Positions 16,201 through 26,360 are shown, counted from the stretch's first letter. The stretch is DNA of 64,000 bases from Streptomyces sp. STR69 (GCF_024519455.1 NZ_JALJRY010000032.1:55649-119648), one strand, 5' to 3'. The notes: generated from the letters alone by a model not told the origin. Translations and numbers: made by a program.

Positions 16201-17820
16201 TCACCCTAGTCGCAGCGCCAGCATCGCGATGTCGTCCTCCCGGTCGACGCCGAAGCAGTCGAGGAGGGTGTCGCACAGGGCGTCCAGGCCGGGCAGGGCG
16301 CCGGAGGCGGCAGCGCGGAGGTGTTCCATGGACGCCGCGATGTCCGTGCCGCGCGTCTCGATCAGGCCGTCGGTGATCATCAGGAGCCGGTCGGTGGGTT
16401 CGAGGAACAGTTCGGTGGGCGGCGGGTGGGACAGGCCCACGCCGAGCAGGGGGCCCGCCGCCTTGGCGTAGTCCGCGGTGCCGGAGTCCCGGACGATCAG
16501 CGGCGGGATGTGGCCCGAGTTGGAGATCAGGGCGCGCCCGGTGCCGGGGTCGACGAGGGCCAGGCACATGGTCGCCGTGGTCTCGGGGTGGTAGTGCCGC
16601 AGCATCCGGTCCAGCCGCTCGGCGAGCACGCTCGGGTCGCTCTCGTCGACGCAGTAGGCGCGCAGCGCGTGCCGGATCTCCACCATGACGGTGGCCGCCT
16701 CCAGCGAGTGCCCGACGACGTCGCCGACCGCGAAGAGCACTCCCCCGCCGGCCCGCAGTACGGCGTAGAAGTCGCCGCCGATCTCGGCGTCCTGGGAGGC
16801 GGGCACGTAGCGGACGGCGGCGTCGACGCCCGGGAGTTCGGGCAGCTGGTCCGGTTTGGGCAGGAAGCTGCGCTGGAGGGTGAGGGCGACATGCCGTTCG
16901 ACCTGGTACATGAGGAGCGGTTCGGCCGCGAGCGCGGTGGCCTGGGCGAGCTGCGCCAGCAGCGCCTCGGCCTCGGGGCCGACCCGGCGCAGCCCGCGGG
17001 TGGGTGCGGCAAGGCAGACCGGGGCCCGGCCCTCCTGGGTGAGGACCACCGCCAGCCGGGCGTCGTGCTCCACGCCGGGCCGGAAGTAGCCGGTGGGCCA
17101 CAGCGGCGCGGGCACCGTGGTGATCTGCACCCCGGACTGCCCCTGGGAGAGGCGCCGCAGCAGCCGGGCCACGGCCCGGTCGGCGCCGGGGTCGGGCAGC
17201 GCGACCGAGGTGCGCTCCCGGGGCAGGCCGCGGTACAGCTCGTCGTCCCGGTCGAGGACGAACACGGCGGCCGGCGTGTTGGTGAGCCGTGCGGTGCCGT
17301 CGGCGGCGACCTCGACGAGTTCCTGGAGGGAGCGCGCCGCCTGGATGGTGACGATCATCTCCGACAGCAGGGTCAGCCGTCTGACGAGCGCCTGGTCGTC
17401 GGCCCGCAGCCGGGCGGCGCGGACCGCGGCCCGGACGGCCGCCTCGATCTCCTCGGGCTCGGCGGGCACCGTCAGATAGGCTTCGTCACCCGCGTCGAGC
17501 GCCGGGCAGCGGTCGCTCGGGGGGACGGCGAGGGCGGAGACGTGCACGACCGGCAGGCCCGCCATGCGCGGCCGTTCCTTGAGCAGCCGGCAGAGTTCGA
17601 ACCCGCTCATGTCCGGCAGGTGCACGTCGATCAGGGCCACGTCGGGCAGATTCCCCTTGCGCAGCCGTACGTCGAGTTCGGTGAGCGCCTCGCCGCCGCT
17701 GCCGACCGCGATGACCCGATGGCCTGCCCGGCTCAGCACACTCTCGACCGCGAACCGGCTCGCGGGCTCGTCGTCCACGAGCAGCACGGTCGCGTGCGTC
17801 AGCTTGCCATTGACGTCCAT
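16201..17820 (-). CDS. receiver domain-PP2C (SpoIIE/RsbU type) phosphatase
   Basis: A 539-residue signalling protein in three parts. An N-terminal response-regulator receiver (residues about 10-130) has the acidic pair LLVDDEP and phospho-acceptor Asp in VALIDVHLP (about residue 63). A GAF-like middle lies at about 150-320. A C-terminal PP2C/SpoIIE domain (about 335-539) has metal-binding Asp residues in EIGGDFYAVL, AVGDVVGHSLEA, LLMITDGLIE and REDDIAML. Such proteins dephosphorylate anti-anti-sigma factors and so activate alternative sigma factors. No anti-sigma or STAS gene is adjacent, so its partner is elsewhere. Phosphorylation of the receiver by an unlinked kinase should control activity. 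Confidence 0.9.
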   Translation of the reverse strand: MDVNGKLTHATVLLVDDEPASRFAVESVLSRAGHRVIAVGSGGEALTELDVRLRKGNLPDVALIDVHLPDMSGFELCRLLKERPRMAGLPVVHVSALAVPPSDRCPALDAGDEAYLTVPAEPEEIEAAVRAAVRAARLRADDQALVRRLTLLSEMIVTIQAARSLQELVEVAADGTARLTNTPAAVFVLDRDDELYRGLPRERTSVALPDPGADRAVARLLRRLSQGQSGVQITTVPAPLWPTGYFRPGVEHDARLAVVLTQEGRAPVCLAAPTRGLRRVGPEAEALLAQLAQATALAAEPLLMYQVERHVALTLQRSFLPKPDQLPELPGVDAAVRYVPASQDAEIGGDFYAVLRAGGGVLFAVGDVVGHSLEAATVMVEIRHALRAYCVDESDPSVLAERLDRMLRHYHPETTATMCLALVDPGTGRALISNSGHIPPLIVRDSGTADYAKAAGPLLGVGLSHPPPTELFLEPTDRLLMITDGLIETRGTDIAASMEHLRAAASGALPGLDALCDTLLDCFGVDREDDIAMLALRLG

Positions 17821-17847
17821 TTGTCAGACCTGGCCCTTTGACACACC

Positions 17848-17882
17848 GGTGGGGCAGGCCGGTGTCCGCAGCCTGCCCCACC
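17848..17882 (-). terminator. terminator after amylase-pullulanase gene
   Basis: 12-bp perfect arms GGTGGGGCAGGC and GCCTGCCCCACC with an 11-base loop, 14 bases beyond the stop at 17897 on the minus strand. Confidence 0.75.
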
Positions 17883-17896
17883 ACGATAATGCGCTT

Positions 17897-20800
17897 TCAG
17901 GATGTCCGGGTGAATACCGCCACAGTGCGTTCCGGAACCACGAAAGTGCCGGTCCCCTTGTCGTACGAAGCGGACTTCACCACCGTGTCCGCGCCCGCCG
18001 CCTGCACCGGGTGCAGCCGGTAGCCGGTGCCGGCCAGGGCGTCCACCCGCTGCTCCTGCCCGCTCGGCGTCGCGTTGAACACGATCACGAGATCACCGAG
18101 TTCCATGGTGATCACCCCGGGCGTCTCGTCCTTCCCGGACAGCGGGAACGACAGCTTCGCCTGCACCTGCCCGGCCGTGTCGAGCGAGAAGACACCCTCC
18201 GTCGTACGGATTTTCAGCAGCTCCTGATACGCGGCCGAGGCCCCCTCGATCTGCCCGCAGCCCACCTTGACCGATGTCAACAGGCCTTTCGCGTACGGCC
18301 ACTTGGAGGCGTTGTCGGCCGCCATCGGCAGCCCCCGTCCGAAGCCGTTGCCGTCGGCGCAGTTCCAGTGGATCGCGTTGAACCAGTCGCCGCTGTCGAA
18401 GGAGTTGCGGTCCAGGGACTTGGAGCGCAGCAGGTCGGTCCCGGACTGGGAGAGGGACGGCCCCTGCGAGAGGGCGGCGGTGGCCATCGCGAGGACCTGC
18501 ATCCGGGCCCGGTCGGCGGCGCTGGTCCCGGCGGGCAGCTTGTACGTCAGCGCGTCGAACAGCGACTCGTTGTCGTGCGCGTCGACATAGGCGAGGGCGT
18601 CGCCGGGCGCGTCCGCGTATCCGGCGGCCGTGCCGTTGTAGTCGACCTCGGCACCGGTGACCTCCTTGCCGTCCGTGTCGGTGAACCGGTACTTGGCGAG
18701 ATTGCCGCTCAGGCCCACCTTGATGAGGTCCTGGTAGTGCAGGAGACGGGCCTTCTGCTCGGCCGAAGTGCCGTTCGCCGTGGAGGAGTTGGGGTCGGTG
18801 TAGAGCCCGGACGCGAAGCCCTGGACACCGGGGTCGGCGTCGAAGGGGCTGCCGCCGCGCACCGCGTCACGGGCCCGGTCGGAGAAGGTCGCGATGCCCG
18901 TGCCGGCCATGTTCTTCTGCGTGGCCTGCACGAAACGGGCGTCGTCGGCGACCTCGCCGAAGTTCCAGCCCTCGCCGTACATGATGATCTTCTTGCCGTC
19001 GACGCCGTCCTTCGCGAGGGTCAGCGCGTCCAACGCCTTGCGTACGGCGAGGATGTTGGCCTTCGGCTGGTGCCCCATGAGGTCGAAGCGGAAGCCGTCG
19101 ACCTTGTACTCCTTGGCCCAGGTGACCACGGAGTCGACGACGAGCTTGCCCATCATGGCGTTCTCGGTGGCCGTGTTGGCACAGCAGGTGGAGGTGGCCA
19201 CGCTGCCGTCGGCCAGCAACCGCTGGTAGTAGCCGGGCACGATCTTGTCCAGGACCGAGTAGTCCGCCTGACCACTGGCCGCCGTGTGGTTGTAGACCAC
19301 GTCCATGACGACCCGGAGCCCGTCCTCGTTCAGCGACTTGACCATCTTCCGGAACTCGACGGTACGGCCGGTGCCGTCCGGATCGGTCGCGTACGAACCC
19401 TCCGGAACCGTGAAGTGGTAAGGGTCGTAACCCCAGTTGTAGGCATCCTTCGCGGCGACGGCCGCCACGCACGCCTGTTGCCGCTCCGAGTCGGCCGCGT
19501 AGGAGGCGAGGTCGCAGTCGGTGGTCGACTGCTCGGACTTCTTCTCGGGGATCGTGGCGATGTCGAAGGCGGGCAGCAGATGCACGTACGACGTCCCCGA
19601 CTCGGCCAGCGACCGCAGGTGCTTCGAGCCGTCGCTGTTCTTGTCGGTGAAGGCGAGATACGTCCCCTGGTCCTTCGCGGGGACGGTCTTGTCCGCGACG
19701 GAGAAGTCCCGGATGTGCAGCTCCTGGATCTCGGCGTCCTTCAGCGCCACCGCCTTGGGCTTCTTCAGGCTCGACCAGCCGCTGGGGGCAAGGGACTTGT
19801 CGTCGAGGTCCACGACGAGGCTGCGCGCGGAGTCGGCGGTGAGGGCGACCGAGTAGGGGTCGGTGACCTGGTTGGTGACGACCTTCCGGACGGTCGGTGC
19901 CCACACCTTCACGACGTACCGGTACGGCTTGTTCTTCCAGGAGGCCGGACCGGTGACGGACCAGACGCCGGTGGTGGCATCGCGGCTCATCTTCTTCGGC
20001 GAGCCGTCGAGATCGAGGGACACGTTTTGCGCCGTCGGCGCCCAAACGGCCAGCGTGGGACGGCCGTTGCGGAAGGTCGGACCGAGTTCGGCCTTGGTCG
20101 CGCCGGCGTACACATCGTCGAGGACACCGGCGATCTGCACCCCGGTCGCCGCCAACACGGCACCGTTGACGGCCCGTTGGGAGGCGACGAGCTGTCCGGT
20201 CAGGGCCCCTCGCACCCGGTCCCGGTCACGTGGATCGACCGACCAGGCCGTGTAGTCCTTCAGATAGGGGAACTTGGCCTTCTGCGCGTCGGTGAGCGTG
20301 GTCTTCGACAGCCGCAGCCGGCGCTCGTCGTCGCTCGTCAGTGTGCCGTCCTGCACGGCGATCGAACCGTCGTGGGAGTACAGGAGTTGGGTGGAGGCGG
20401 CGGCATCGGACCCGTTCCAGGCGACCGTGTTCCGGTCGATCCAGACCGCCTTGGAGGTGGTCAGGTCGAGGGCCGCCGCGCTGCCGGCGGGCTGCGGCAG
20501 GAGGTACTTCTCCTGGCCGTTCAGCAGCCACACCTCGTACCCGTTGGACTTGAGGTCGAGCGACTGGTCGGTGGACAGGTCCTTCTCGTCACCCTTGTGG
20601 AGGATGTAACTGAGGCTGCTGGCACCGGAGTTGAGCGGCACCTCGAAGACAGCGCCGTAGGTGTCGGTCTTCACCGGCTGCAGCGGGCTCGACCAGTCGG
20701 TGGGGTTCGCGGCACCCGTCCAGACGTGCAGCCCCCAGCCGCTGTAGTCGCCGTCCGCCCGGTGGTAGTGGATGACGGCCTTGGCGGTGTCCTGCGCCGG

Positions 20801-23302
20801 ATACTCCGGGCGCCGAGTCTGCACGGCCTCCTTGCCCTGCTCGATCCAGACCTCGCCGGTCTTGGTGACATCGATCGAACGGTCGGCGGAGACGTCCTTG
20901 TTGCCGTCCTTGTCGATCACCAGGAAGCTGACGTTCGTCGCCCCTGGCTTCAACTTGACGTAGGCGAAGGCGCCGTAGGCATCACGCCCGACGAACGGGT
21001 GACTGGCCGGCCAGGTCGTCGCCTCGCCGTCGGCCAGGTCGCCCCAGGCGTAGAGGCCCCAGTTGTCGTAGTCGCCGTCGGTGCGCTTGTAGTGGACGAC
21101 CGCGTAGTCGCGGGAGGAGGCGGTGGGGATCTCCGCGGCGGGTGGGATGCCGGAGGTGGAGGCCGCTGTCGCGCTCGCCGTGCGCCCGGTGGAATCGACC
21201 ACAACTGCCTTGTACCGCAGGGCCGTTCCGGGCGCCACGTCCTTGCCGATGGTCTGGGTGACCTTGTACGGGGCGTGGTCGGCGGAACCGAGCGTCTGCC
21301 ACTTGCCGTTGCCGGTCCGGGCGGCGAAGACGACCCTGTTGAGCTGGCCGCCGTTGACGTCGGCGCCCAGCTCGACGATGCCGGTCGCTCCGGCGTCCGG
21401 GGCCTTGAGGGTGATCGTCGGCTTGCTCACCGGCCGGGCAAGGGAACCAACCGCCTTGAGCACGATCGCGGAACCGGCCGGGACGGTGACCGTCACCTTG
21501 TTGTCGGCGCCGCTCGACGCGTCGGCCGAAGTCCCGTAGATCCCCCGGTACTTCATGTCCGGCGAACCGGTCGCGAACGTCGCCGTCCTGGCCGTATCGG
21601 CGTTGTTGAGGGCGACGACGTACTCGGCACTGCCACTGGTCCGCGTGAAGGCGTAGACACCGGCACCGTCGGCCGCGAAACGCTCGGTCTGCACACCGTC
21701 GGTCAGTGCCGGGTTGTCCTTGCGCAGCTTGGAGAGAGCGGCGATCTCCTTGTACAGCGGGGCAGTTGAGTCATAGGAGTCACTCGCCGCCGTCCGATCG
21801 GTGCCGATCTCGTCGTCGTCGAGATAGTCGGCGACCTTCGACGCGAACATCGTCTGGCGGGCGTCCTTGTCGCCGCCGGAGCCGGTGAATCCCTGTTCGT
21901 CGCCGTAGTAGACGACGGGGTTGCCACGGCTGAGGAACATCAGCTCGTTGGCGAGCCTGTCCTTGGCGAGGAGCTGGGCGTCGGTGGCCTTCGGGTTGTC
22001 CTGGTCGAGGAAGTAGCCGATGCGGCCCATGTCGTGGTTGCCGAGGAAGGTGACCTGCTCGTAGGCGTTCGCCTTGTCGGTCGTGTACTTGTAGTCGTCG
22101 CCGAAGACGCTCGCGAGCTTCTGCGCGCTGCCGCCCTGCGAGGCGTAGGCGCGGGCCGCGTCCTGGAAGGGGAAGTCGAGCGTGGCGTCCAGGCGGCCCT
22201 GCGTGACGTAGGGCGAAGTGACCGACGTGTCGGCGGAGTAGACCTCGCCGAACATGAAGAAGTTCCTACGGCCGTGCGCGGCGGCGTACTTGTCGAGAGC
22301 CGTCGCCCACTGGGTCCAGAAGGGCATGTCGACGTGCTTGACGGTGTCTATGCGAAAGCCGTCGACGCCGAAGTCGCGCACCCACTTCTCGTAGATCTTC
22401 TCCATGCCGCTGACGACCTCGGGCCGTTCGGTCCACAGGTCGTCGAGGCCGGAGAAGTCGCCGTAGGTGGCGTTCTCGCCGACGTAGGTCGAGTCGCCGC
22501 GATTGTGGTACATCGTCGGGTCGTTGAGCCAGGCCGGGACCTTCACGTCCGCCTTGTCGGCGGGGACGGTCGGGGTCTTCGGGAAGGAGGAGGTGGAGAC
22601 GGCGGGGAAGGTCTTCGTGCCGTCCGCGTAGTCGACGTCGTCGAAGGGCTGCCCGTCCTTGGTGAGGTAGGGGAAGGCGCCCTTGGAGAGGTAGTCGTAG
22701 GACTTGCCCTCGTAGTCGACGACGTCGGCCGTGTGGTTGGTGATGACGTCGAAGAAGACCTTCATGCCCTTGGCGTGGGCCTTGGAGATGAGGGTCGCGA
22801 GGTCCTTGTTGGTGCCGAAGTGCGGGTCGACCTTCGTGAAGTCCGTTATCCAGTAACCGTGGTAGCCGGCGGAGGCGTCGGCCCCCGTGCCCTGCACGGG
22901 CTGGTTCTTGAAGATCGGGGCCATCCAGATGGCGGTGGTGCCGAGGCCCTTGATGTAGTCGAGCCGGTCGGTCAGGCCCTTGAGGTCGCCGCCCTGGTAG
23001 AAGCCCTTGTCGGTGGGGTCGTAGCCGGTGCTGAGGCGTGAACCGGTCAGCCCGCCCCGGTCGTTGGAGGTGTCACCGTTGGCGAAGCGGTCCGGCATCA
23101 CGAAGTAGAACTGCTCGCGGGTGTCGTCGTGCCGGGCGGGTGTGGCCGCCAGCTTCGCGTCGGACGGGGGTGCGGGCGGGGTCGCGGCGTGGGCGGCGAG
23201 GGGTTGGACGAACGCCGCGAGAAGTGCGGCGACGACGATGCCCGTGGCCCTTCTCCGGCGCTCGGTACGGCGCGTGCGGGGCGCCGGCCATCTCGGTATC
23301 AC
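17897..23302 (-). CDS. secreted bifunctional amylase-pullulanase
   Basis: An 1801-residue exported starch-debranching enzyme. A signal peptide with basic cluster RTRRTERRRR and core VVAALLAAFV (residues about 14-40) leads the protein. The first GH13 domain (about 55-620) carries DGFRIDTVKH (nucleophile about 313), FGEVY (acid about 351) and FLGNHD. A beta-rich segment and two CBM41-like modules follow (YAVVHYKRTDGDYDNWGL near 732 and KAVIHYHRADGDYSGWGL near 840). The second GH13 domain is of pullulanase type: YNWGYDPYHF (about 1286), DGFRFDLMGH (about 1400), YGEGWNFG and DAHDNES. It should cut alpha-1,4 and alpha-1,6 bonds outside the cell. I chose GTG 23302 because AAGGAG lies 9 bases upstream. 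It is divergent from the alpha-amylase at 23494 across a probable MalR operator. Confidence 0.93.
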   Translation of the reverse strand: MIPRWPAPRTRRTERRRRATGIVVAALLAAFVQPLAAHAATPPAPPSDAKLAATPARHDDTREQFYFVMPDRFANGDTSNDRGGLTGSRLSTGYDPTDKGFYQGGDLKGLTDRLDYIKGLGTTAIWMAPIFKNQPVQGTGADASAGYHGYWITDFTKVDPHFGTNKDLATLISKAHAKGMKVFFDVITNHTADVVDYEGKSYDYLSKGAFPYLTKDGQPFDDVDYADGTKTFPAVSTSSFPKTPTVPADKADVKVPAWLNDPTMYHNRGDSTYVGENATYGDFSGLDDLWTERPEVVSGMEKIYEKWVRDFGVDGFRIDTVKHVDMPFWTQWATALDKYAAAHGRRNFFMFGEVYSADTSVTSPYVTQGRLDATLDFPFQDAARAYASQGGSAQKLASVFGDDYKYTTDKANAYEQVTFLGNHDMGRIGYFLDQDNPKATDAQLLAKDRLANELMFLSRGNPVVYYGDEQGFTGSGGDKDARQTMFASKVADYLDDDEIGTDRTAASDSYDSTAPLYKEIAALSKLRKDNPALTDGVQTERFAADGAGVYAFTRTSGSAEYVVALNNADTARTATFATGSPDMKYRGIYGTSADASSGADNKVTVTVPAGSAIVLKAVGSLARPVSKPTITLKAPDAGATGIVELGADVNGGQLNRVVFAARTGNGKWQTLGSADHAPYKVTQTIGKDVAPGTALRYKAVVVDSTGRTASATAASTSGIPPAAEIPTASSRDYAVVHYKRTDGDYDNWGLYAWGDLADGEATTWPASHPFVGRDAYGAFAYVKLKPGATNVSFLVIDKDGNKDVSADRSIDVTKTGEVWIEQGKEAVQTRRPEYPAQDTAKAVIHYHRADGDYSGWGLHVWTGAANPTDWSSPLQPVKTDTYGAVFEVPLNSGASSLSYILHKGDEKDLSTDQSLDLKSNGYEVWLLNGQEKYLLPQPAGSAAALDLTTSKAVWIDRNTVAWNGSDAAASTQLLYSHDGSIAVQDGTLTSDDERRLRLSKTTLTDAQKAKFPYLKDYTAWSVDPRDRDRVRGALTGQLVASQRAVNGAVLAATGVQIAGVLDDVYAGATKAELGPTFRNGRPTLAVWAPTAQNVSLDLDGSPKKMSRDATTGVWSVTGPASWKNKPYRYVVKVWAPTVRKVVTNQVTDPYSVALTADSARSLVVDLDDKSLAPSGWSSLKKPKAVALKDAEIQELHIRDFSVADKTVPAKDQGTYLAFTDKNSDGSKHLRSLAESGTSYVHLLPAFDIATIPEKKSEQSTTDCDLASYAADSERQQACVAAVAAKDAYNWGYDPYHFTVPEGSYATDPDGTGRTVEFRKMVKSLNEDGLRVVMDVVYNHTAASGQADYSVLDKIVPGYYQRLLADGSVATSTCCANTATENAMMGKLVVDSVVTWAKEYKVDGFRFDLMGHQPKANILAVRKALDALTLAKDGVDGKKIIMYGEGWNFGEVADDARFVQATQKNMAGTGIATFSDRARDAVRGGSPFDADPGVQGFASGLYTDPNSSTANGTSAEQKARLLHYQDLIKVGLSGNLAKYRFTDTDGKEVTGAEVDYNGTAAGYADAPGDALAYVDAHDNESLFDALTYKLPAGTSAADRARMQVLAMATAALSQGPSLSQSGTDLLRSKSLDRNSFDSGDWFNAIHWNCADGNGFGRGLPMAADNASKWPYAKGLLTSVKVGCGQIEGASAAYQELLKIRTTEGVFSLDTAGQVQAKLSFPLSGKDETPGVITMELGDLVIVFNATPSGQEQRVDALAGTGYRLHPVQAAGADTVVKSASYDKGTGTFVVPERTVAVFTRTS

Positions 23303-23367
23303 AGGCGTGAACTCCTTGCGATCGCGGCTCAGTTCGGGTCCGACCCCGGCGAGACGGTATCGCTGAC

Positions 23368-23384
23368 GCAAGGGTTGCAGCAAG
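23368..23384. promoter_or_regulatory. probable MalR operator between divergent amylase genes
   Basis: GCAAGGGTTGC followed at once by AGCAAG, the same CTTGC/GCAAG half-sites found in the malE-malR space. It lies between the pullulanase start (23302) and the alpha-amylase start (23494), so one repressor could control both. Assignment to MalR follows known control of Streptomyces amylase genes by the LacI-type maltose repressor. Confidence 0.55.
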
Positions 23385-23493
23385 ACATGTGAAAGTCACA
23401 GAAAGAACTTTCATCCGCAACCTTGACGTGTCCTTCTCAGCTGGCCCACGCTCACCAGTTGTTGAACCCCGAACCCCCCTTTCGGAGCCGCTC

Positions 23494-25569
23494 ATGAGCA
23501 GATACCGAACACCGGGAACCATCAGGCGCGCGGCCGGTGCCGTGGCCGCCGGGGCCCTCGCCCTGGCGGGCGTGGTCGCCCTCCCCGCCGCCACCGCCCA
23601 CGCGGACACCTCCGCCAAGGGCGACGTCATCGCCAACCTCTGGGAATGGAACTGGGACTCCATCGCCTCGGAGTGCACGAACGTACTGGGCCCGGCCGGC
23701 TACGGCGCGGTCCAGGTGGCGCCGCCCGCCGAGTCGCTCAAGCAGACCAACTACTACTGGTGGGACGTCTACCAGCCGTACTCGTACAACCTGAACAGCC
23801 GTTTCGGTACGGCGGCCCAGTTCGCGAGCATGGTGAGCGCGTGCCACACGGCGGGTGTCAAGGTCTACACGGACGCGGTGATCAACCACACCGCCGCGCA
23901 GACCGGTACCGGCTACAACGGCACCACGATCACCAGCAAGTACGACACCCCGGACTGGGACCCCGGCGACTACCACACCTCCGCGGACTGCCCCACCTCC
24001 GACCTGACCATCCAGGACTACTCGAACCTCACCCAGGTCCAGAACTGCGAACTCCTGGGCCTGCCCGACCTGAAGACCGGTTCGGACTCGGTCCGCGCGG
24101 GCATCGCGAACTTCCTCAACAAGCAACTCGCCCTCGGCGTCGACGGGTTCAGGATCGACGCGGCCAAGCACATCCCCGAGACCGACCTGGCGGCGATCGA
24201 GGGCAAGCTGACGAGCACGACGGCGGGCGCCGCACCGTACGTCTTCCAGGAGATCTATCCGGGCTCGACCCCGCAGCCCAGCGACTACTACGCCTCCGGT
24301 GACGTCCTCGACTTCACCTACGCGAGCAGGATGAAGTCGGCCTTCCAGGGCAACGTGAGCGACCTGTCCTCCCTGGAGAGCAGCGGCATCCTCCCGGCCG
24401 CCAACTCGGTGTCCTTCGTGACCAACCACGACACCGAGCGCAACGGTCTGCACATGAGCTACAAGGACGGCGACACCTACAAGCTCGCCAACCTCTTCCA
24501 GCTCGCCTACAAGTGGTCCACGCCGACGGTGTACGCCAGTTGGGAGTGGACGCAGAGCGACCAGGCACCGCCGAACTCGTCCGGGTTCGCGACCGACACG
24601 GACTGCTCCGGCGGCAGTTGGTACTGCCTCGACCGGGACACCGGGGTCGTCGGCATGGTCGCCTGGCACAACACGGTCGACACGGCCGCCGTCTCCGACT
24701 GGCAGACCAAGTCGTCGAGCGTGATCGGCTTCGGCCGCAGCGGAGCGGGCTTCTTCGCGCTCAACAACGGCTCTTCGGCGGCGACTTACACCTTCACCAC
24801 GGGCATGGCCGACGGCACGTACTCGAACGTCGTCGACGGCGGCGCGTCCACCGTCACCGTCGCGGGCGGCAGCGCGTCCCTGACCATCCCGGCGAAGAGC
24901 GCGATCGCCTTCTACAACTCCTCCTACACCTGCACGGTCGGCTGCGACGACACCGGCGGCGGCGGTTCGTCCGGCTCCACGGTGACCGCCACCTTCAACG
25001 AGTACGCGGCCACCACGTCCGGCACGAGCGTCTACGTCGTCGGCTCCATCGACGCGCTGGGCGGCTGGGACACCTCGAAGGCGGTCGCACTGTCCTCGTC
25101 CGGCTACCCGGTCTGGTCCGGGGCGGTGAGCGTGCCGACCAACACGTCCTTCGCCTTCAAGTACATCAAGAAGGACTCGTCCGGAAACGTCACATGGGAG
25201 TCGAACGCCAACAGGGCCGCCACGACGACCACTTCGGGGGTCTCGCTCAACAACTCCTGGAACGTGGCCGACGCCGACGCCACCGACGTCACCTTCAATG
25301 AGACGGCAACCACCACCCTCGGCACGAACGTCTACGTCGTCGGCTCGATCGCCTCGCTCGGCTCCTGGAACACGAGCGACGCGATCCCGCTGTCCTCGGC
25401 GTCGTACCCGACCTGGAGCAAGCTCGTCATCGTCCCCAAGAGCACGACCTTCGCGTACAAGTACATCAAGAAGGACAGCTCAGGGACCGTGACCTGGGAG
25501 TCCGGCACGAACCGCTCGTACACGACGGGCACCTCGTCCGGCTACACGGCGAGCGACACCTGGAAGTAG
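23494..25569 (+). CDS. secreted alpha-amylase with tandem CBM20 starch-binding domains
   Basis: A 691-residue exported endo-amylase. The signal peptide ends near ATAHADTS (about residue 37). The GH13 catalytic domain (about 45-400) holds DGFRIDAAKH (nucleophile Asp about 217), VFQEIYPG (Glu about 252) and VTNHDTERN (Asp about 314). It is followed by an all-beta C domain to about 480 and a Gly/Ser linker. Two CBM20-type modules follow at about 495-590 and 595-691, each with the VYVVGSI, LGxW and FAFKYIKKDSSG segments, about 60% alike, pointing to internal duplication. It degrades raw starch to maltodextrins for the MalEFG importer. The start ATG has a weak CGGAG 6 bases upstream. Confidence 0.95.
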   Translation: MSRYRTPGTIRRAAGAVAAGALALAGVVALPAATAHADTSAKGDVIANLWEWNWDSIASECTNVLGPAGYGAVQVAPPAESLKQTNYYWWDVYQPYSYNLNSRFGTAAQFASMVSACHTAGVKVYTDAVINHTAAQTGTGYNGTTITSKYDTPDWDPGDYHTSADCPTSDLTIQDYSNLTQVQNCELLGLPDLKTGSDSVRAGIANFLNKQLALGVDGFRIDAAKHIPETDLAAIEGKLTSTTAGAAPYVFQEIYPGSTPQPSDYYASGDVLDFTYASRMKSAFQGNVSDLSSLESSGILPAANSVSFVTNHDTERNGLHMSYKDGDTYKLANLFQLAYKWSTPTVYASWEWTQSDQAPPNSSGFATDTDCSGGSWYCLDRDTGVVGMVAWHNTVDTAAVSDWQTKSSSVIGFGRSGAGFFALNNGSSAATYTFTTGMADGTYSNVVDGGASTVTVAGGSASLTIPAKSAIAFYNSSYTCTVGCDDTGGGGSSGSTVTATFNEYAATTSGTSVYVVGSIDALGGWDTSKAVALSSSGYPVWSGAVSVPTNTSFAFKYIKKDSSGNVTWESNANRAATTTTSGVSLNNSWNVADADATDVTFNETATTTLGTNVYVVGSIASLGSWNTSDAIPLSSASYPTWSKLVIVPKSTTFAYKYIKKDSSGTVTWESGTNRSYTTGTSSGYTASDTWK

Positions 25570-25705
25570 CTCTTCTCGAACTCCCGCTCATTTCTCCGAA
25601 CAAATCCGCGGTGGCGCGCATCGGACTCAGTGCACGACACCAAAGGAGGGCGCGGGGCGCACACAGCGGCCCGCGTCGCGGAGCAGGAGTGGGAGCACGA
25701 TCATC

Positions 25706-26308
25706 GTGAACGAGCAGCAGAACACCACCGCCCAGGCCGGCCCCGCCAAGCCCCGGCACCGCGCCGACCGCCGCTTCGGGCGTACGGTGATCGGTCTGGC
25801 CGCCGTCGCCGGGCTGGGTCTCGCGGCCTGGGCGACCACCGCGAACGCCGCGACCTCCACGAGCACCGCGAAGGCGACGCCGACCTGCTCCGCCGGGGCG
25901 CTCAAGGCCGGCTTCGGCCGGCAGCTCGCCGGTGGCATGAACCACCAGGGTGTCGTCATCACGCTGCGCAACCTCAGCGGCAAGACCTGTGCGCTGCGCG
26001 GCTACCCGGGTCTGGGTCTGGAGAACTCCGCGCACAAGAAGCTCACGGCCCACACCCACTGGGGCAACACCTGGTACGCGCACAACCCCGGGAAGAAGAC
26101 CCTCACCCTCAAGGACGGCCAGAGCGCCGAGGCCGTCGTCGCCTGGACCCACGCCAACACGGGCACGTCGGGCGCGGTGCGCGCCTCCTTCCTGGAGATC
26201 ACCCCGCCCGGCTCCACCCGGCACAAGACGCTGGCCTTCCCCCAGTGGGTCGACCACGGCGACCTGTCGGTCACCGCGCTGGCGCGGCACATCGACGTCA
26301 CGCCCTGA
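25706..26308 (+). CDS. secreted DUF4232 protein
   Basis: A 200-residue exported protein. After a basic N-terminus (KPRHRADRRFGR) comes a membrane/signal segment VIGLAAVAGLGLAAWATTANAA, then a DUF4232 domain from about residue 60. That domain has the paired cysteines CSAGAL and KTCALRGYPGLG, HWGNTW and a beta-rich end. DUF4232 proteins are small beta-sandwich exported proteins of unknown role, common in actinobacteria. It starts at GTG 25706 and is not coupled to the amylase gene 136 bases upstream. A strong bidirectional terminator follows. Confidence 0.85.
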   Translation: MNEQQNTTAQAGPAKPRHRADRRFGRTVIGLAAVAGLGLAAWATTANAATSTSTAKATPTCSAGALKAGFGRQLAGGMNHQGVVITLRNLSGKTCALRGYPGLGLENSAHKKLTAHTHWGNTWYAHNPGKKTLTLKDGQSAEAVVAWTHANTGTSGAVRASFLEITPPGSTRHKTLAFPQWVDHGDLSVTALARHIDVTP

Positions 26309-26323
26309 CCTCACGGCGGGGCG

Positions 26324-26358
26324 GGCCGCCACCGGGAGCTGCGCCGCCGGTGGCGGCC
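26324..26358. terminator. bidirectional terminator
   Basis: Perfect 12-bp stem GGCCGCCACCGG / CCGGTGGCGGCC, 11-base loop, followed by TTT. It sits between the convergent DUF4232 gene (ends 26308) and SDR gene (ends 26361). Confidence 0.85.
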
Positions 26359-26360
26359 TT

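Noticed and set aside
17564..21769. Very long open frame on the plus strand (about 1400 codons)
   Set aside because: It is antisense to the SpoIIE-type and pullulanase genes, with composition expected from high third-position GC in the opposite strand; it has no family features.
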